DNA of 5,252 nt, taken from the NCBI GenBank assembly GCA_027621895.1, contig JAQCAK010000168.1:1-5252 (forward strand), given 5' to 3'. Made by a program: the position numbers and the translations under genes. This document shows, piece after piece, positions 1 through 5,104 of this stretch. The notes below the pieces were generated by a model. The model ran no database searches, was not told where the DNA came from, and saw nothing but the letters and a program-made list of their open reading frames with translations. Every line of letters starts with the position of its first letter. Position 1 is the stretch's first letter. The DNA is from Pseudomonadota bacterium (GTDB lineage Bacteria; Pseudomonadota; Gammaproteobacteria; Pseudomonadales; Azotimanducaceae).

Positions 1-202
1 TTGCCTTGAAGACAAAATCACTGGAAGGCAGGAGCTGCATCGAGTCGAGCCGGCCAGAAATAGAAGACAGGTTATCGCCGGAAGGTATCTCGAACAGCAC
101 ACGCTGATCGATGGTTGCTGACAGCTCCCTGTAAAGGAAACCACCGGCAAGGATTGCAGTCAGGGACAGAATCAGTCCAGCTGTCAGCAGTTTCTTCAGC
201 AA
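1..202 (-). CDS. mltG: MltG-like endolytic murein transglycosylase, N-terminal part (cut by window edge)
   Basis: The first 67 codons of a protein whose remainder lies beyond base 1. MltG (YceG family) is an inner-membrane enzyme that cuts nascent peptidoglycan strands and helps terminate glycan elongation. What is visible: a short basic start (LKK), one hydrophobic membrane segment at about residues 5-23 ending in GGFLY, then a periplasmic stretch with FEIPSGDNLSSIS (about 37-49), which fits the 'F-x-I-P-x-G-x' segment at the beginning of the YceG family. The catalytic Glu lies outside the window. The start is inferred: the frame is the same as that of fabF and is closed by the fabF TGA, one codon upstream, so TTG at 202 is the first possible initiator; no ATG occurs before about residue 55. 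Only a weak GGAT at 209-212 precedes it. Position directly after fabF matches the usual fabF-(pabC)-mltG order, with pabC missing. The family call is fairly secure from context plus sequence; the exact start is less so. Confidence 0.82.
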   Translation of the reverse strand, partial: MLKKLLTAGLILSLTAILAGGFLYRELSATIDQRVLFEIPSGDNLSSISGRLDSMQLLPSSDFVFKA

Positions 203-205
203 GCG

Positions 206-1444
206 TCAATCCAGGCGCCGAAATATCAGCGTACCGTTGGTGCCGCCAAAGCCAAAGGAATTGCTCAGGGCTGCGTCTATTCTCATCTCCCGTGCCTGAT
301 GAGGAACATAATCCAGATCGCAGCCCTCGCCGGGGTTATCCAGGTTAATCGTGGGCGGCGCGACCTGATCCCGTATCGCCAGCACGGAAATCACCGCCTC
401 AATAGACCCGGCTGCTCCCAGCGCATGGCCGATCATGCTCTTGGTAGAGCTGACGGCCACCTCGCCCGCATGGCTGCCCATGACCGTTTTCACGGCAGCG
501 GTCTCGGCGATATCACCGAGAGGCGTTGAGGTACCGTGGGCATTGATGTAATGCACGTCAGAGGCATTCATGCCTGCATTGAGGAGCGCGTTCTGCATGG
601 ACATGGCGGCGCCTGCTCCATTCTCTGCAGGTGATGTCATGTGTGACGCATCGGCACTCATTCCAAAGCCCGCGAGTTCGCAGTAAATTCTGGCGCCCCT
701 GGCTTTCGCATGTTCCAGTTCTTCAAGCACCAGCACCGCAGAGCCATCACTGAGGACGAAGCCATCTCGATCAGCATCCCAGGGTCGACTGGCAAGCTCG
801 GGTTCATCGTTGCGGGTGGACAGGGCTTTCATGGCGGCGAAGCCAGCCATGGTTGTCGGTGAGGTCGATTTCTCGGCCCCGCCTACCAGCATGGCATCAC
901 AATCACCGGCTGCAATCATCCTCGCGCCGAAGCCGATATTGTGGGTACCCGTGGTGCACGCAGTCGTGATGGCAATATTCGGGCCCTGCAGGCCATACAT
1001 GATCGACAGATGGCCGGCGACCATGTTGATAATGCAGCCCGGTACAAAGAAAGGCGTGACCTTTCGCGGCCCGCGGGTGTTAACCACATCATGGCACTGT
1101 TCGATGGTGACAATACCTCCGATGCCCGATCCGACGGCGACGCCAATCCGGTGGCGGTTCGCGTCCGTGACCTCGAGTCCAGAATCCTGCATGGCCTGGA
1201 TGCCGGTGACCAGACCGAACTGAATGAATCCATCCATGCGCCGGGCTTCCTTGGGGGGCAGGTAGTCGGCGATATCAAATTCCGGCACGGCACCGCCAAA
1301 CCTGACGGGGTAATCCGTGGTATCGAAAGACTCGATCGGACCGATCCCGCTTCGCCCCGCTGTAAGTCCCTCCCAGGAAGACGCCATGTCGACACCCAAT
1401 GGGGTCAGCATGCCCATACCAGTTACAACGACTCTTCGATTCAA
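206..1444 (-). CDS. fabF: 3-oxoacyl-[ACP] synthase II (KAS II, FabF)
   Basis: Cytoplasmic condensing enzyme that elongates acyl-ACP with malonyl-ACP, including the temperature-sensitive C16:1 to C18:1 step in E. coli. The 412 residues match the normal length. The thiolase-fold catalytic set is complete: nucleophile Cys163 in TACTTGTHNIG, His303 in NAHGTSTPLGD, Lys335 in STKSMIGH, His340, and the glycine-rich NSFGFGGTN loop (about 395-403) with its gatekeeper Phe. The start codon is TTG at 1444, not ATG: the N-terminus NRRVVVTGMGMLTPLG aligns with known FabF starts, and GGGAG at 1454-1458 sits 9 nt upstream. An ATG at 1452 opens only a three-codon ORF whose TGA overlaps this TTG. A 133-nt gap with a terminator separates it from acpP, so fabF depends on read-through or on a promoter I could not identify. 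FabB would lack the close match to FabF and this gene context. Confidence 0.97.
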   Translation of the reverse strand: MNRRVVVTGMGMLTPLGVDMASSWEGLTAGRSGIGPIESFDTTDYPVRFGGAVPEFDIADYLPPKEARRMDGFIQFGLVTGIQAMQDSGLEVTDANRHRIGVAVGSGIGGIVTIEQCHDVVNTRGPRKVTPFFVPGCIINMVAGHLSIMYGLQGPNIAITTACTTGTHNIGFGARMIAAGDCDAMLVGGAEKSTSPTTMAGFAAMKALSTRNDEPELASRPWDADRDGFVLSDGSAVLVLEELEHAKARGARIYCELAGFGMSADASHMTSPAENGAGAAMSMQNALLNAGMNASDVHYINAHGTSTPLGDIAETAAVKTVMGSHAGEVAVSSTKSMIGHALGAAGSIEAVISVLAIRDQVAPPTINLDNPGEGCDLDYVPHQAREMRIDAALSNSFGFGGTNGTLIFRRLD

Positions 1445-1453
1445 CGGAACATT

Positions 1454-1458
1454 CTCCC
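1454..1458 (-). promoter_or_regulatory. Ribosome binding site deciding the fabF TTG start
   Basis: Minus-strand GGGAG placed 9 nt before TTG at 1444. Its distance to the ATG at 1452 is only 1 nt, too short for efficient initiation, so the site favours TTG as the true fabF start. Confidence 0.6.
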
Positions 1459-1522
1459 AGATTTCAGGTCTTGTTGATTGGACAGCGCAGACCGTGGCAG
1501 CCTGTCACCGGTCCAGAAATAC

Positions 1523-1557
1523 AAAAGCCGTGATCGTACTGGACGACCACGGCTTTT
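1523..1557 (-). terminator. Rho-independent terminator between acpP and fabF
   Basis: The minus-strand RNA forms a long hairpin 20 nt after the acpP stop. The outer stem is a perfect 10 bp (AAAAGCCGTG with CACGGCTTTT), followed by one G-U pair and four more pairs (TCGT with ACGA), closing a 5-nt loop. The U-rich side reads UUUUGUAUUUC. The pair between 1533 and 1547 is G-U on the minus transcript but A-C on the plus transcript, so the structure is better in the direction of acpP. It is expected to end most transcripts after acpP while letting some continue into fabF, matching the far higher cellular demand for ACP. The outer A and T runs could make it work in both directions, but no plus-strand gene reads into it. 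Confidence 0.85.
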
Positions 1558-1577
1558 AACAAATCAAAAACTACTGA

Positions 1578-1811
1578 TCAGGTATGAGCTTCGATGTAAT
1601 CAATAGCTTCTTTTACAGTGGTGATTTTTTCAGCTTCTTCGTCAGGAATTTCAGTTTCAAATTCCTCTTCCAAAGCCATCACCAGCTCGACTGTGTCAAG
1701 AGAGTCTGCGCCGAGATCCTCAACAAAAGAAGCCTCCAGAGTGACCTCCTCTTCCTTGACGCCGAGTTGTTCACAAACCAGTTTGGTCACTCGTTCTACG
1801 ATGGTGCTCAT
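1578..1811 (-). CDS. acpP: Acyl carrier protein AcpP
   Basis: Small acidic four-helix carrier that holds growing acyl chains as thioesters on a 4'-phosphopantetheine arm; it is the substrate carrier for FabD, FabG and FabF encoded around it, and is cytoplasmic. The 77-residue length is normal (78 in E. coli). The attachment site is Ser37 in GADSLDTVELVMALEEEF, and the recognition helix II is nearly identical to that of E. coli ACP, as is the IPDEEAEKITTV segment. A Cys at residue 13 is a small departure from E. coli. The ATG has AGGAG at 1823-1827, 11 nt upstream. The gene looks visibly AT-richer than its neighbours, with a strong preference for GAA and GAG in acidic runs, as expected for very high expression. 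It is separated from fabG by 153 nt and followed by a strong terminator, suggesting its own transcription unit inside the cluster. Confidence 0.99.
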   Translation of the reverse strand: MSTIVERVTKLVCEQLGVKEEEVTLEASFVEDLGADSLDTVELVMALEEEFETEIPDEEAEKITTVKEAIDYIEAHT

Positions 1812-1822
1812 GTTCAGATGTA

Positions 1823-1827
1823 CTCCT
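1823..1827 (-). promoter_or_regulatory. acpP ribosome binding site
   Basis: AGGAG on the minus strand, 11 nt before the acpP ATG. The spacing is slightly long, but it is the only purine-rich match nearby. Confidence 0.65.
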
Positions 1828-1851
1828 ACAGATATGCAGTCAAGCTGCGCT

Positions 1852-1881
1852 AGTTTAATGAAATGCCGGACGACCGATCAA
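1852..1881 (-). promoter_or_regulatory. Candidate acpP promoter
   Basis: In the 153-nt fabG-acpP gap the minus strand carries TTGATC (1876-1881, 4 of 6 matches to TTGACA), an 18-bp spacer, and TAAACT (1852-1857, 4 of 6 matches to TATAAT). Initiation would fall near a G at 1845, giving a leader of about 34 nt that contains the AGGAG. The stretch after the -10 is AGCGCA, fairly G/C-rich. Neither box is perfect, so this is the best candidate in the gap rather than a firm assignment. An internal promoter here is expected, since acpP is followed by its own terminator. Confidence 0.4.
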
Positions 1882-1964
1882 GCCTTTTAGCCGTCCTGAA
1901 TCAGCAATTCCATGTCAAACCCTTATAATTCAAAGGCTTTCGTGGTTTCGCCTGGATTTGCCGG

Positions 1965-2693
1965 TCAGGTCATATACATGCCGCCGTTAATATGGATTGT
2001 TTCACCCGTGATGTAACCTGCATTGTCGCTGGCAAGGTACCCTACCAGTGACGCGATTTCAGCGGGTGACCCAAGCCGCCCGAGGGGAATCCGCTCGAGC
2101 ATGGCATTGCGCTGGTCTTCAGTCAGCGCGTCTGTCATGTCGGTGGCTATCAGACCGGGTGCAACACAGTTGACGGTGATACCCCGGGAACCGAGTTCCG
2201 CTGCCAGGGATTTGCTGTACCCCACGATGCCTGCCTTGGCAGCCGCGTAGTTGCTTTGACCTGCATTACCCATTGCGCCGACCACAGAGGTCAGGTTGAT
2301 CACCCTGCCCCAGCGCGCCTTTGTCATTGCCCGCAGGCACTGCTTCGTGACGCGAAAAATCGAGTTGAGGTTCGTGTTGACCACGTCATCCCATTCCTCG
2401 TCTTTCATTCTCAGCGCAATGTTGTCACGGGTGATCGCAGCATTATTCACCAGCACCAGGGGTGCGATGTCATCCTGCTTGAGCTGTTCGAACAGATCGC
2501 TGATGGATGCGGCTTCGCTGATGTTCAGGACGTACCCACGGCCCCTGTCACCCAGTTCCTCAGTGATTGCTGCAGCGCCGGCCTCGCTGGTTGCAGTGCC
2601 AGCAACGAAAAATCCCATGCCCGCAAGCTCAGCAGCAATGGCTTTACCAATGCCACGGCTCGCGCCGGTTACCAGTGCTGTTTTGTCCGTCAT
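1965..2693 (-). CDS. fabG: 3-oxoacyl-[ACP] reductase FabG
   Basis: NADPH-dependent reduction of 3-ketoacyl-ACP to 3-hydroxyacyl-ACP, the first reductive step of each elongation round; cytoplasmic, tetrameric in the family. The 242 residues fit the classical short-chain dehydrogenase/reductase fold (E. coli FabG is 244). Visible motifs: cofactor loop TGASRGIG (9-16), NNAA (83-86), and the active-site tetrad Asn110, Ser136, Tyr149 and Lys153 (YAAAKAG). The end GETIHINGGMYM is the typical FabG C-terminus. ATG at 2693 overlaps the fabD stop in an ATGA arrangement (4 nt shared), a sign of translational coupling; a GAGG about 10 nt upstream may help. No alternative SDR assignment is likely in this operon. 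Confidence 0.98.
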   Translation of the reverse strand: MTDKTALVTGASRGIGKAIAAELAGMGFFVAGTATSEAGAAAITEELGDRGRGYVLNISEAASISDLFEQLKQDDIAPLVLVNNAAITRDNIALRMKDEEWDDVVNTNLNSIFRVTKQCLRAMTKARWGRVINLTSVVGAMGNAGQSNYAAAKAGIVGYSKSLAAELGSRGITVNCVAPGLIATDMTDALTEDQRNAMLERIPLGRLGSPAEIASLVGYLASDNAGYITGETIHINGGMYMT

Positions 2694-3619
2694 GAAGAAA
2701 GTGCCTCGGAGACAGCGGACAGATCAGCGCCGGTGACATTCAGTGCCGTAATGGACTTGTCAATTCGCTTGCAGAGCCCTGAAAGCACCTTGCCCGGGCC
2801 GCATTCGATGATGGTGGCAGCACCCTCACCTGCCATGGTCTGGATCGTTCCTGTCCACAGCACGGCGCTGTACATCTGGGTGACCAGGTTAGCGCGGATG
2901 GCGGCCGGGTCCTGTTCGATTCGTGCATCGACATTCTGGACCACGGGGACAACGGGCGGGTTAAACGTGACAGCGGCCAGTTCTGCGGCCATGGCTTCTG
3001 CGGCGGGTTTCATCATGACACTATGGAAAGGTGCGCTCACCGATAGCGGCATCGCTCGACGCGCCCCTGCAGCCTTGCAGCCGTCGATCGCCCGTTCCAG
3101 GGCTGCATTGACGCCAGCGATAACGACCTGGCCCGGTGCATTGAAATTAACTGCCTGAACGATCTCGTCGCCCTGGCTCGCCGCGGCACAGACCTCGGTC
3201 ACCTGGTCGTCGTCCAGCCCCAGCACTGCAGCCATGCCGCCCTGCCCCATGGGTACCGCGGACTGCATCAGTTGACCCCGTTTCTGTACCAGGGCAACGG
3301 CATCCCTGAAATCCAGGACACCGGCAGCGACCAGTGCGGAGTATTCTCCCAGGCTGTGTCCCGCAACGATATCAGGCCGGGGCAATCCCTGGTCTATCGC
3401 GTAACGGAACAGGCCAACACTCGCGGTCAGCAGTGCCGGCTGTGTAAATTCAGTCTGATTGAGCTGTTCGGCAGGTCCATTGGCAACCAGGGACCACAGG
3501 TCGTAACCCAGGACGGTGGACGCTTCCTCGAACAGGGGGGCGACTTCTGATGCTACATCCTGCAGCATGCCGACTTCCTGGGAACCCTGCCCCGGGAAGA
3601 CATAAGCAAGCTTAGTCAT
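2690..3619 (-). CDS. fabD: Malonyl-CoA:ACP transacylase FabD
   Basis: Transfers malonyl from CoA to ACP, supplying the extender unit to FabF and the other condensing enzymes; cytoplasmic. Full length at 309 residues. Visible landmarks: GQGSQ (10-14) with the oxyanion-hole Gln11, nucleophile Ser89 in GHSLGEYSAL, malonate-binding Arg114 in VQKRGQLMQ, catalytic His199 in SAPFHS, and Gln248 in NLVTQMYSAVLW, equivalent to E. coli Gln250. The beginning TKLAYVFPGQG is standard, fixing the ATG at 3619. No good Shine-Dalgarno sequence lies in the region before this ATG; it starts 6 nt after the rpmF stop, so its translation is probably coupled to rpmF. In E. coli plsX and fabH, and in Pseudomonas plsX, lie between rpmF and fabD; here nothing does. 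Confidence 0.98.
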   Translation of the reverse strand: MTKLAYVFPGQGSQEVGMLQDVASEVAPLFEEASTVLGYDLWSLVANGPAEQLNQTEFTQPALLTASVGLFRYAIDQGLPRPDIVAGHSLGEYSALVAAGVLDFRDAVALVQKRGQLMQSAVPMGQGGMAAVLGLDDDQVTEVCAAASQGDEIVQAVNFNAPGQVVIAGVNAALERAIDGCKAAGARRAMPLSVSAPFHSVMMKPAAEAMAAELAAVTFNPPVVPVVQNVDARIEQDPAAIRANLVTQMYSAVLWTGTIQTMAGEGAATIIECGPGKVLSGLCKRIDKSITALNVTGADLSAVSEALSS

Positions 3620-3625
3620 AGCCGA

Positions 3626-3805
3626 TCAGTCGTTGCTTTTATGAATGACTTTTTTACCCTTGTAGAAACCATCAGCGGTCACATGGTGACGGCGATGGGT
3701 TTCTCCGGTGGTCGGATCCTCAGAGAGCGAAGGCCCTCCAAGTGCATCGTGTGATCGTCGCTGCCCACGTCTTGAGCGCGTTACTTTACTTTTTTGAACA
3801 GCCAT
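3626..3805 (-). CDS. rpmF: Large ribosomal subunit protein bL32
   Basis: A 59-codon gene for the small basic 50S protein bL32, which sits near the peptidyl-transferase side of the subunit. The translation starts AVQKSKVTRSRRGQRRSHDAL, continues with TTGETHRRHHVTADGFYKGKKVI and ends HKSND. The RSRRGQRRSHDAL block and the HRRHHVTADG(F/Y)Y block are the family signatures. It has no cysteines, so it is the zinc-free form, as in other gammaproteobacteria. GGAGAG at 3811-3816 lies 5 nt before the ATG (7 nt counting from the core GGAG). It sits 27 nt after yceD, the conserved yceD-rpmF pair, and 6 nt before fabD, so ribosome and lipid genes are presumably on one message. E. coli L32 is 57 residues. 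Confidence 0.98.
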   Translation of the reverse strand: MAVQKSKVTRSRRGQRRSHDALGGPSLSEDPTTGETHRRHHVTADGFYKGKKVIHKSND

Positions 3806-3810
3806 TTCAG

Positions 3811-3816
3811 CTCTCC
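3811..3816 (-). promoter_or_regulatory. rpmF ribosome binding site
   Basis: GGAGAG on the minus strand, with the GGAG core 7 nt before the rpmF ATG. It is the clearest Shine-Dalgarno sequence in the upstream half of the operon. Neither yceD before it nor fabD after it has one, so ribosome entry probably concentrates here. Confidence 0.7.
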
Positions 3817-3832
3817 GATTATCTGAGTATCT

Positions 3833-4384
3833 CTATGTCTGGTCTTTATCTGCCTTCTTGAAAGCATCTGCCAGTCCGGCAAAGGGCCGGTAAGTATCAC
3901 CGCCGATATCATCCTCACGGGATGCTTCACCGGGATCTGCCTTGTTCTGGACCTCTGCCCCGGGACACGCCGCAGGGTGCCTGGGAATCATCGGAACTGA
4001 CAGCAGCAGCTCATCTTCCAGCAGTTCAACGAGTGAAAGATGATCTTCACCGCAGATAAAACCGTCTTCGTCGTCATCCAGTGCAGCCAGTGCGTCCTCA
4101 CCGGGAACGACCACAACCTGCAGGCTGGATTTCAGGGATTGCGTATACGGGTTCAGGCATTTCTGGCATACCAGGCTGACACTGGCCGAAACCGTGCCGG
4201 TGATCCGGGTCTGACCCAGCTCACTCCTGCTGAAGGCAATCTCCAGATGAACGTCCCCGCTGTCGTCAGCAAGCGCTTCGCCTAACCGGGGAAGGCTTGA
4301 GACTGGCACCGAACCATTGAACTCCCGCTGCTGGTTTGCCAGTTTGCGGTGATCGATCAGATCCGGGATAGGCCCTGTTAACAT
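3833..4384 (-). CDS. yceD: YceD family (DUF177) 23S rRNA accumulation protein
   Basis: The YceD/DUF177 family is required for normal 23S rRNA accumulation or processing in E. coli and in plants; the biochemical activity is not settled. The 183 residues compare with 173 in E. coli. The start MLTGPIPDLIDHRKLANQ resembles the Pseudomonas-type N-terminus. The family core is present: CQKC at 73-76 (a possible metal-binding CxxC), the acidic then hydrophobic LLEDELLLSVPMIPRH at 121-136, a further Cys at 140, and the closing PFAGLADAFKK. A low-complexity acidic linker (about 145-163) varies in the family. The ATG at 4384 is fixed by homology and by an in-frame TAA 15 nt upstream. There is no Shine-Dalgarno sequence; the promoter lies so close that the message is expected to be nearly leaderless. 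It is the first gene of the operon, divergent from maf. Confidence 0.95.
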   Translation of the reverse strand: MLTGPIPDLIDHRKLANQQREFNGSVPVSSLPRLGEALADDSGDVHLEIAFSRSELGQTRITGTVSASVSLVCQKCLNPYTQSLKSSLQVVVVPGEDALAALDDDEDGFICGEDHLSLVELLEDELLLSVPMIPRHPAACPGAEVQNKADPGEASREDDIGGDTYRPFAGLADAFKKADKDQT

Positions 4385-4393
4385 AACGGGCGC

Positions 4394-4422
4394 ATCTTAG
4401 GGAGTCACCTATGACGTGTCAA
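4394..4422 (-). promoter_or_regulatory. Strong sigma70-type promoter of the yceD-rpmF-fab operon
   Basis: Minus strand: perfect -35 TTGACA (4417-4422), 17-bp spacer (4400-4416), -10 TAAGAT (4394-4399, 4 of 6 matches), then GCGCCC and a likely start at the G at 4387. Only about 3 nt would precede the yceD ATG at 4384. The G/C-only discriminator between the -10 and the start is the hallmark of promoters inhibited by ppGpp and DksA, which suits an operon that includes a ribosomal protein; that regulation is an inference. Confidence 0.8.
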
Positions 4423-4446
4423 AAGAAAATTACAGGAATTCAGTAA
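4411..4446 (+). other. Possible 11-codon upstream ORF before maf
   Basis: An ATG at 4411, preceded 6 nt upstream by AGGGAG (4399-4404), opens an ORF encoding MTCQKKITGIQ and ends in TAA at 4444-4446. It is in the same frame as maf, whose ATG follows after 3 nt. The Shine-Dalgarno match is better than that of maf itself. The same bases carry the promoter of the opposite strand, which may be the real reason for the sequence, and the peptide shows no attenuation-type codon run. Translation is possible but unproven. Confidence 0.2.
4434..4438 (+). promoter_or_regulatory. Weak maf ribosome binding site
   Basis: AGGAA with 11 nt to the maf ATG at 4450. The spacing is longer than ideal. I found no convincing sigma70 promoter for maf in the 65-nt divergent spacer, so its promoter may lie inside the beginning of yceD. 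Confidence 0.4.
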
Positions 4447-4449
4447 GAT

Positions 4450-5082
4450 ATGACGCATTCAAACCAGATTTCGACCCGGCTGATACTGGCATCAACCTCG
4501 CCCTACAGAAAGCGCCAGCTTGAGAATCTGGGGATCCGGTTCAGCACGATTGCTCCCGTTACTGATGAAACACCGTTACCCCGCGAATCACCCCGGGCGC
4601 TGGCAGAACGCCTGGGTACTTTAAAGGCAGGCAGTGTCGTTCGGTTGCTCGAGGCAGCGGATGAAGCCGATACCCGGCAGCCCTGGGTGGTCATCGGTTC
4701 CGACCAGGTGTGTCACCTGGGTGATACAGTTTTTCACAAGCCAGGCAACCGCGAGACTGCAGCCGAACATCTCAGGCTATTCAGTGACCAGTGGGTGACA
4801 TTCACCACCTCGCTGGCGCTGCTGACCAGCCTGGGCCAACGTGTCACGGTTTCCGAGGACTTCCATGTTCATTTTCGACAACTGGACGATGCCATGGTGG
4901 CTACCTACCTGGACCTTGACGAACCCTGGGACTGTGCCGGGTCTATCAAGGTTGAACAGGCCGGTGTCGCACTCCTGGATGACATGAAGGGACGGGACAT
5001 CAACACGCTCTACGGGCTACCGCTGATGGCCCTGTCTGACCAGCTGGCATCCCTGGGGTACTCGATATTTGACTTCAGATAA
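4450..5082 (+). CDS. yceF: Maf-family nucleotide pyrophosphatase, YceF type (7-methyl-GTP pyrophosphatase)
   Basis: Maf proteins hydrolyse non-canonical or modified nucleoside triphosphates to monophosphates, cleaning the nucleotide pool; the YceF subgroup prefers 7-methyl-GTP. This 210-residue protein has the N-terminal LILASTSPYRKRQLE (11-25), DETP (39-42), the catalytic-Asp motif GSDQV (84-88), HKPG (96-99), CAGS (162-165) and the closing GRDINTLYGLPL (181-192). The SDQV form rather than the TDT form found in the dTTP/UTP-specific YhdE subgroup supports the YceF assignment. ATG at 4450 is chosen because an in-frame TAA lies 4 nt upstream and the N-terminal motif follows at the expected distance. 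The short tail SIFDFR extends slightly beyond the usual end. It is divergent from yceD and convergent with the rluC-like gene, the same arrangement as in E. coli. Confidence 0.95.
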   Translation: MTHSNQISTRLILASTSPYRKRQLENLGIRFSTIAPVTDETPLPRESPRALAERLGTLKAGSVVRLLEAADEADTRQPWVVIGSDQVCHLGDTVFHKPGNRETAAEHLRLFSDQWVTFTTSLALLTSLGQRVTVSEDFHVHFRQLDDAMVATYLDLDEPWDCAGSIKVEQAGVALLDDMKGRDINTLYGLPLMALSDQLASLGYSIFDFR

Positions 5083-5104
5083 GTCTTGTATGCGATTGTT
5101 TTTA

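Noticed and set aside
941..1477. 178-codon open frame on the plus strand opposite fabF
   Set aside because: Antisense to the catalytic core of FabF with no recognisable domain; best explained as a shadow frame.
1481..1506. GACAG / CTGTC inverted repeat in the fabF leader
   Set aside because: Five outer pairs with bulged inner pairs and no supporting context; could form by chance in a G/C-rich leader.
1913..1918. Perfect minus-strand TTGACA in the fabG-acpP gap
   Set aside because: At the correct 17-bp spacing the downstream hexamer is GACGGC, which is not a -10. The nearest AT-rich hexamer (TAAAAG) is 23 bp away, too far for sigma70.
1924..1929. Perfect TATAAT on the plus strand, pointing antisense into fabG
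   Set aside because: The hexamer at the -35 position is TCAGCA, a poor match, and there is no plus-strand gene downstream; not enough to claim an antisense RNA.
1880..1939. 8-bp inverted repeat AAGCCTTT / AAAGGCTT between fabG and acpP
   Set aside because: The arms are 44 nt apart and no U-run follows on either strand, so it is neither a good terminator nor an obvious operator.
2256..3158. 300-codon open frame on the plus strand opposite fabD and fabG
   Set aside because: It runs antisense across two clearly functional genes, its translation resembles no family I recognise, and it has no ribosome site. It is the usual shadow of a codon-biased gene.
5071..5085. Small hairpin GACTT-AAGTC at the end of maf, followed by a T-run
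   Set aside because: Only five weak pairs, and the T-run begins more than 10 nt after the stem, so it does not qualify as an intrinsic terminator.
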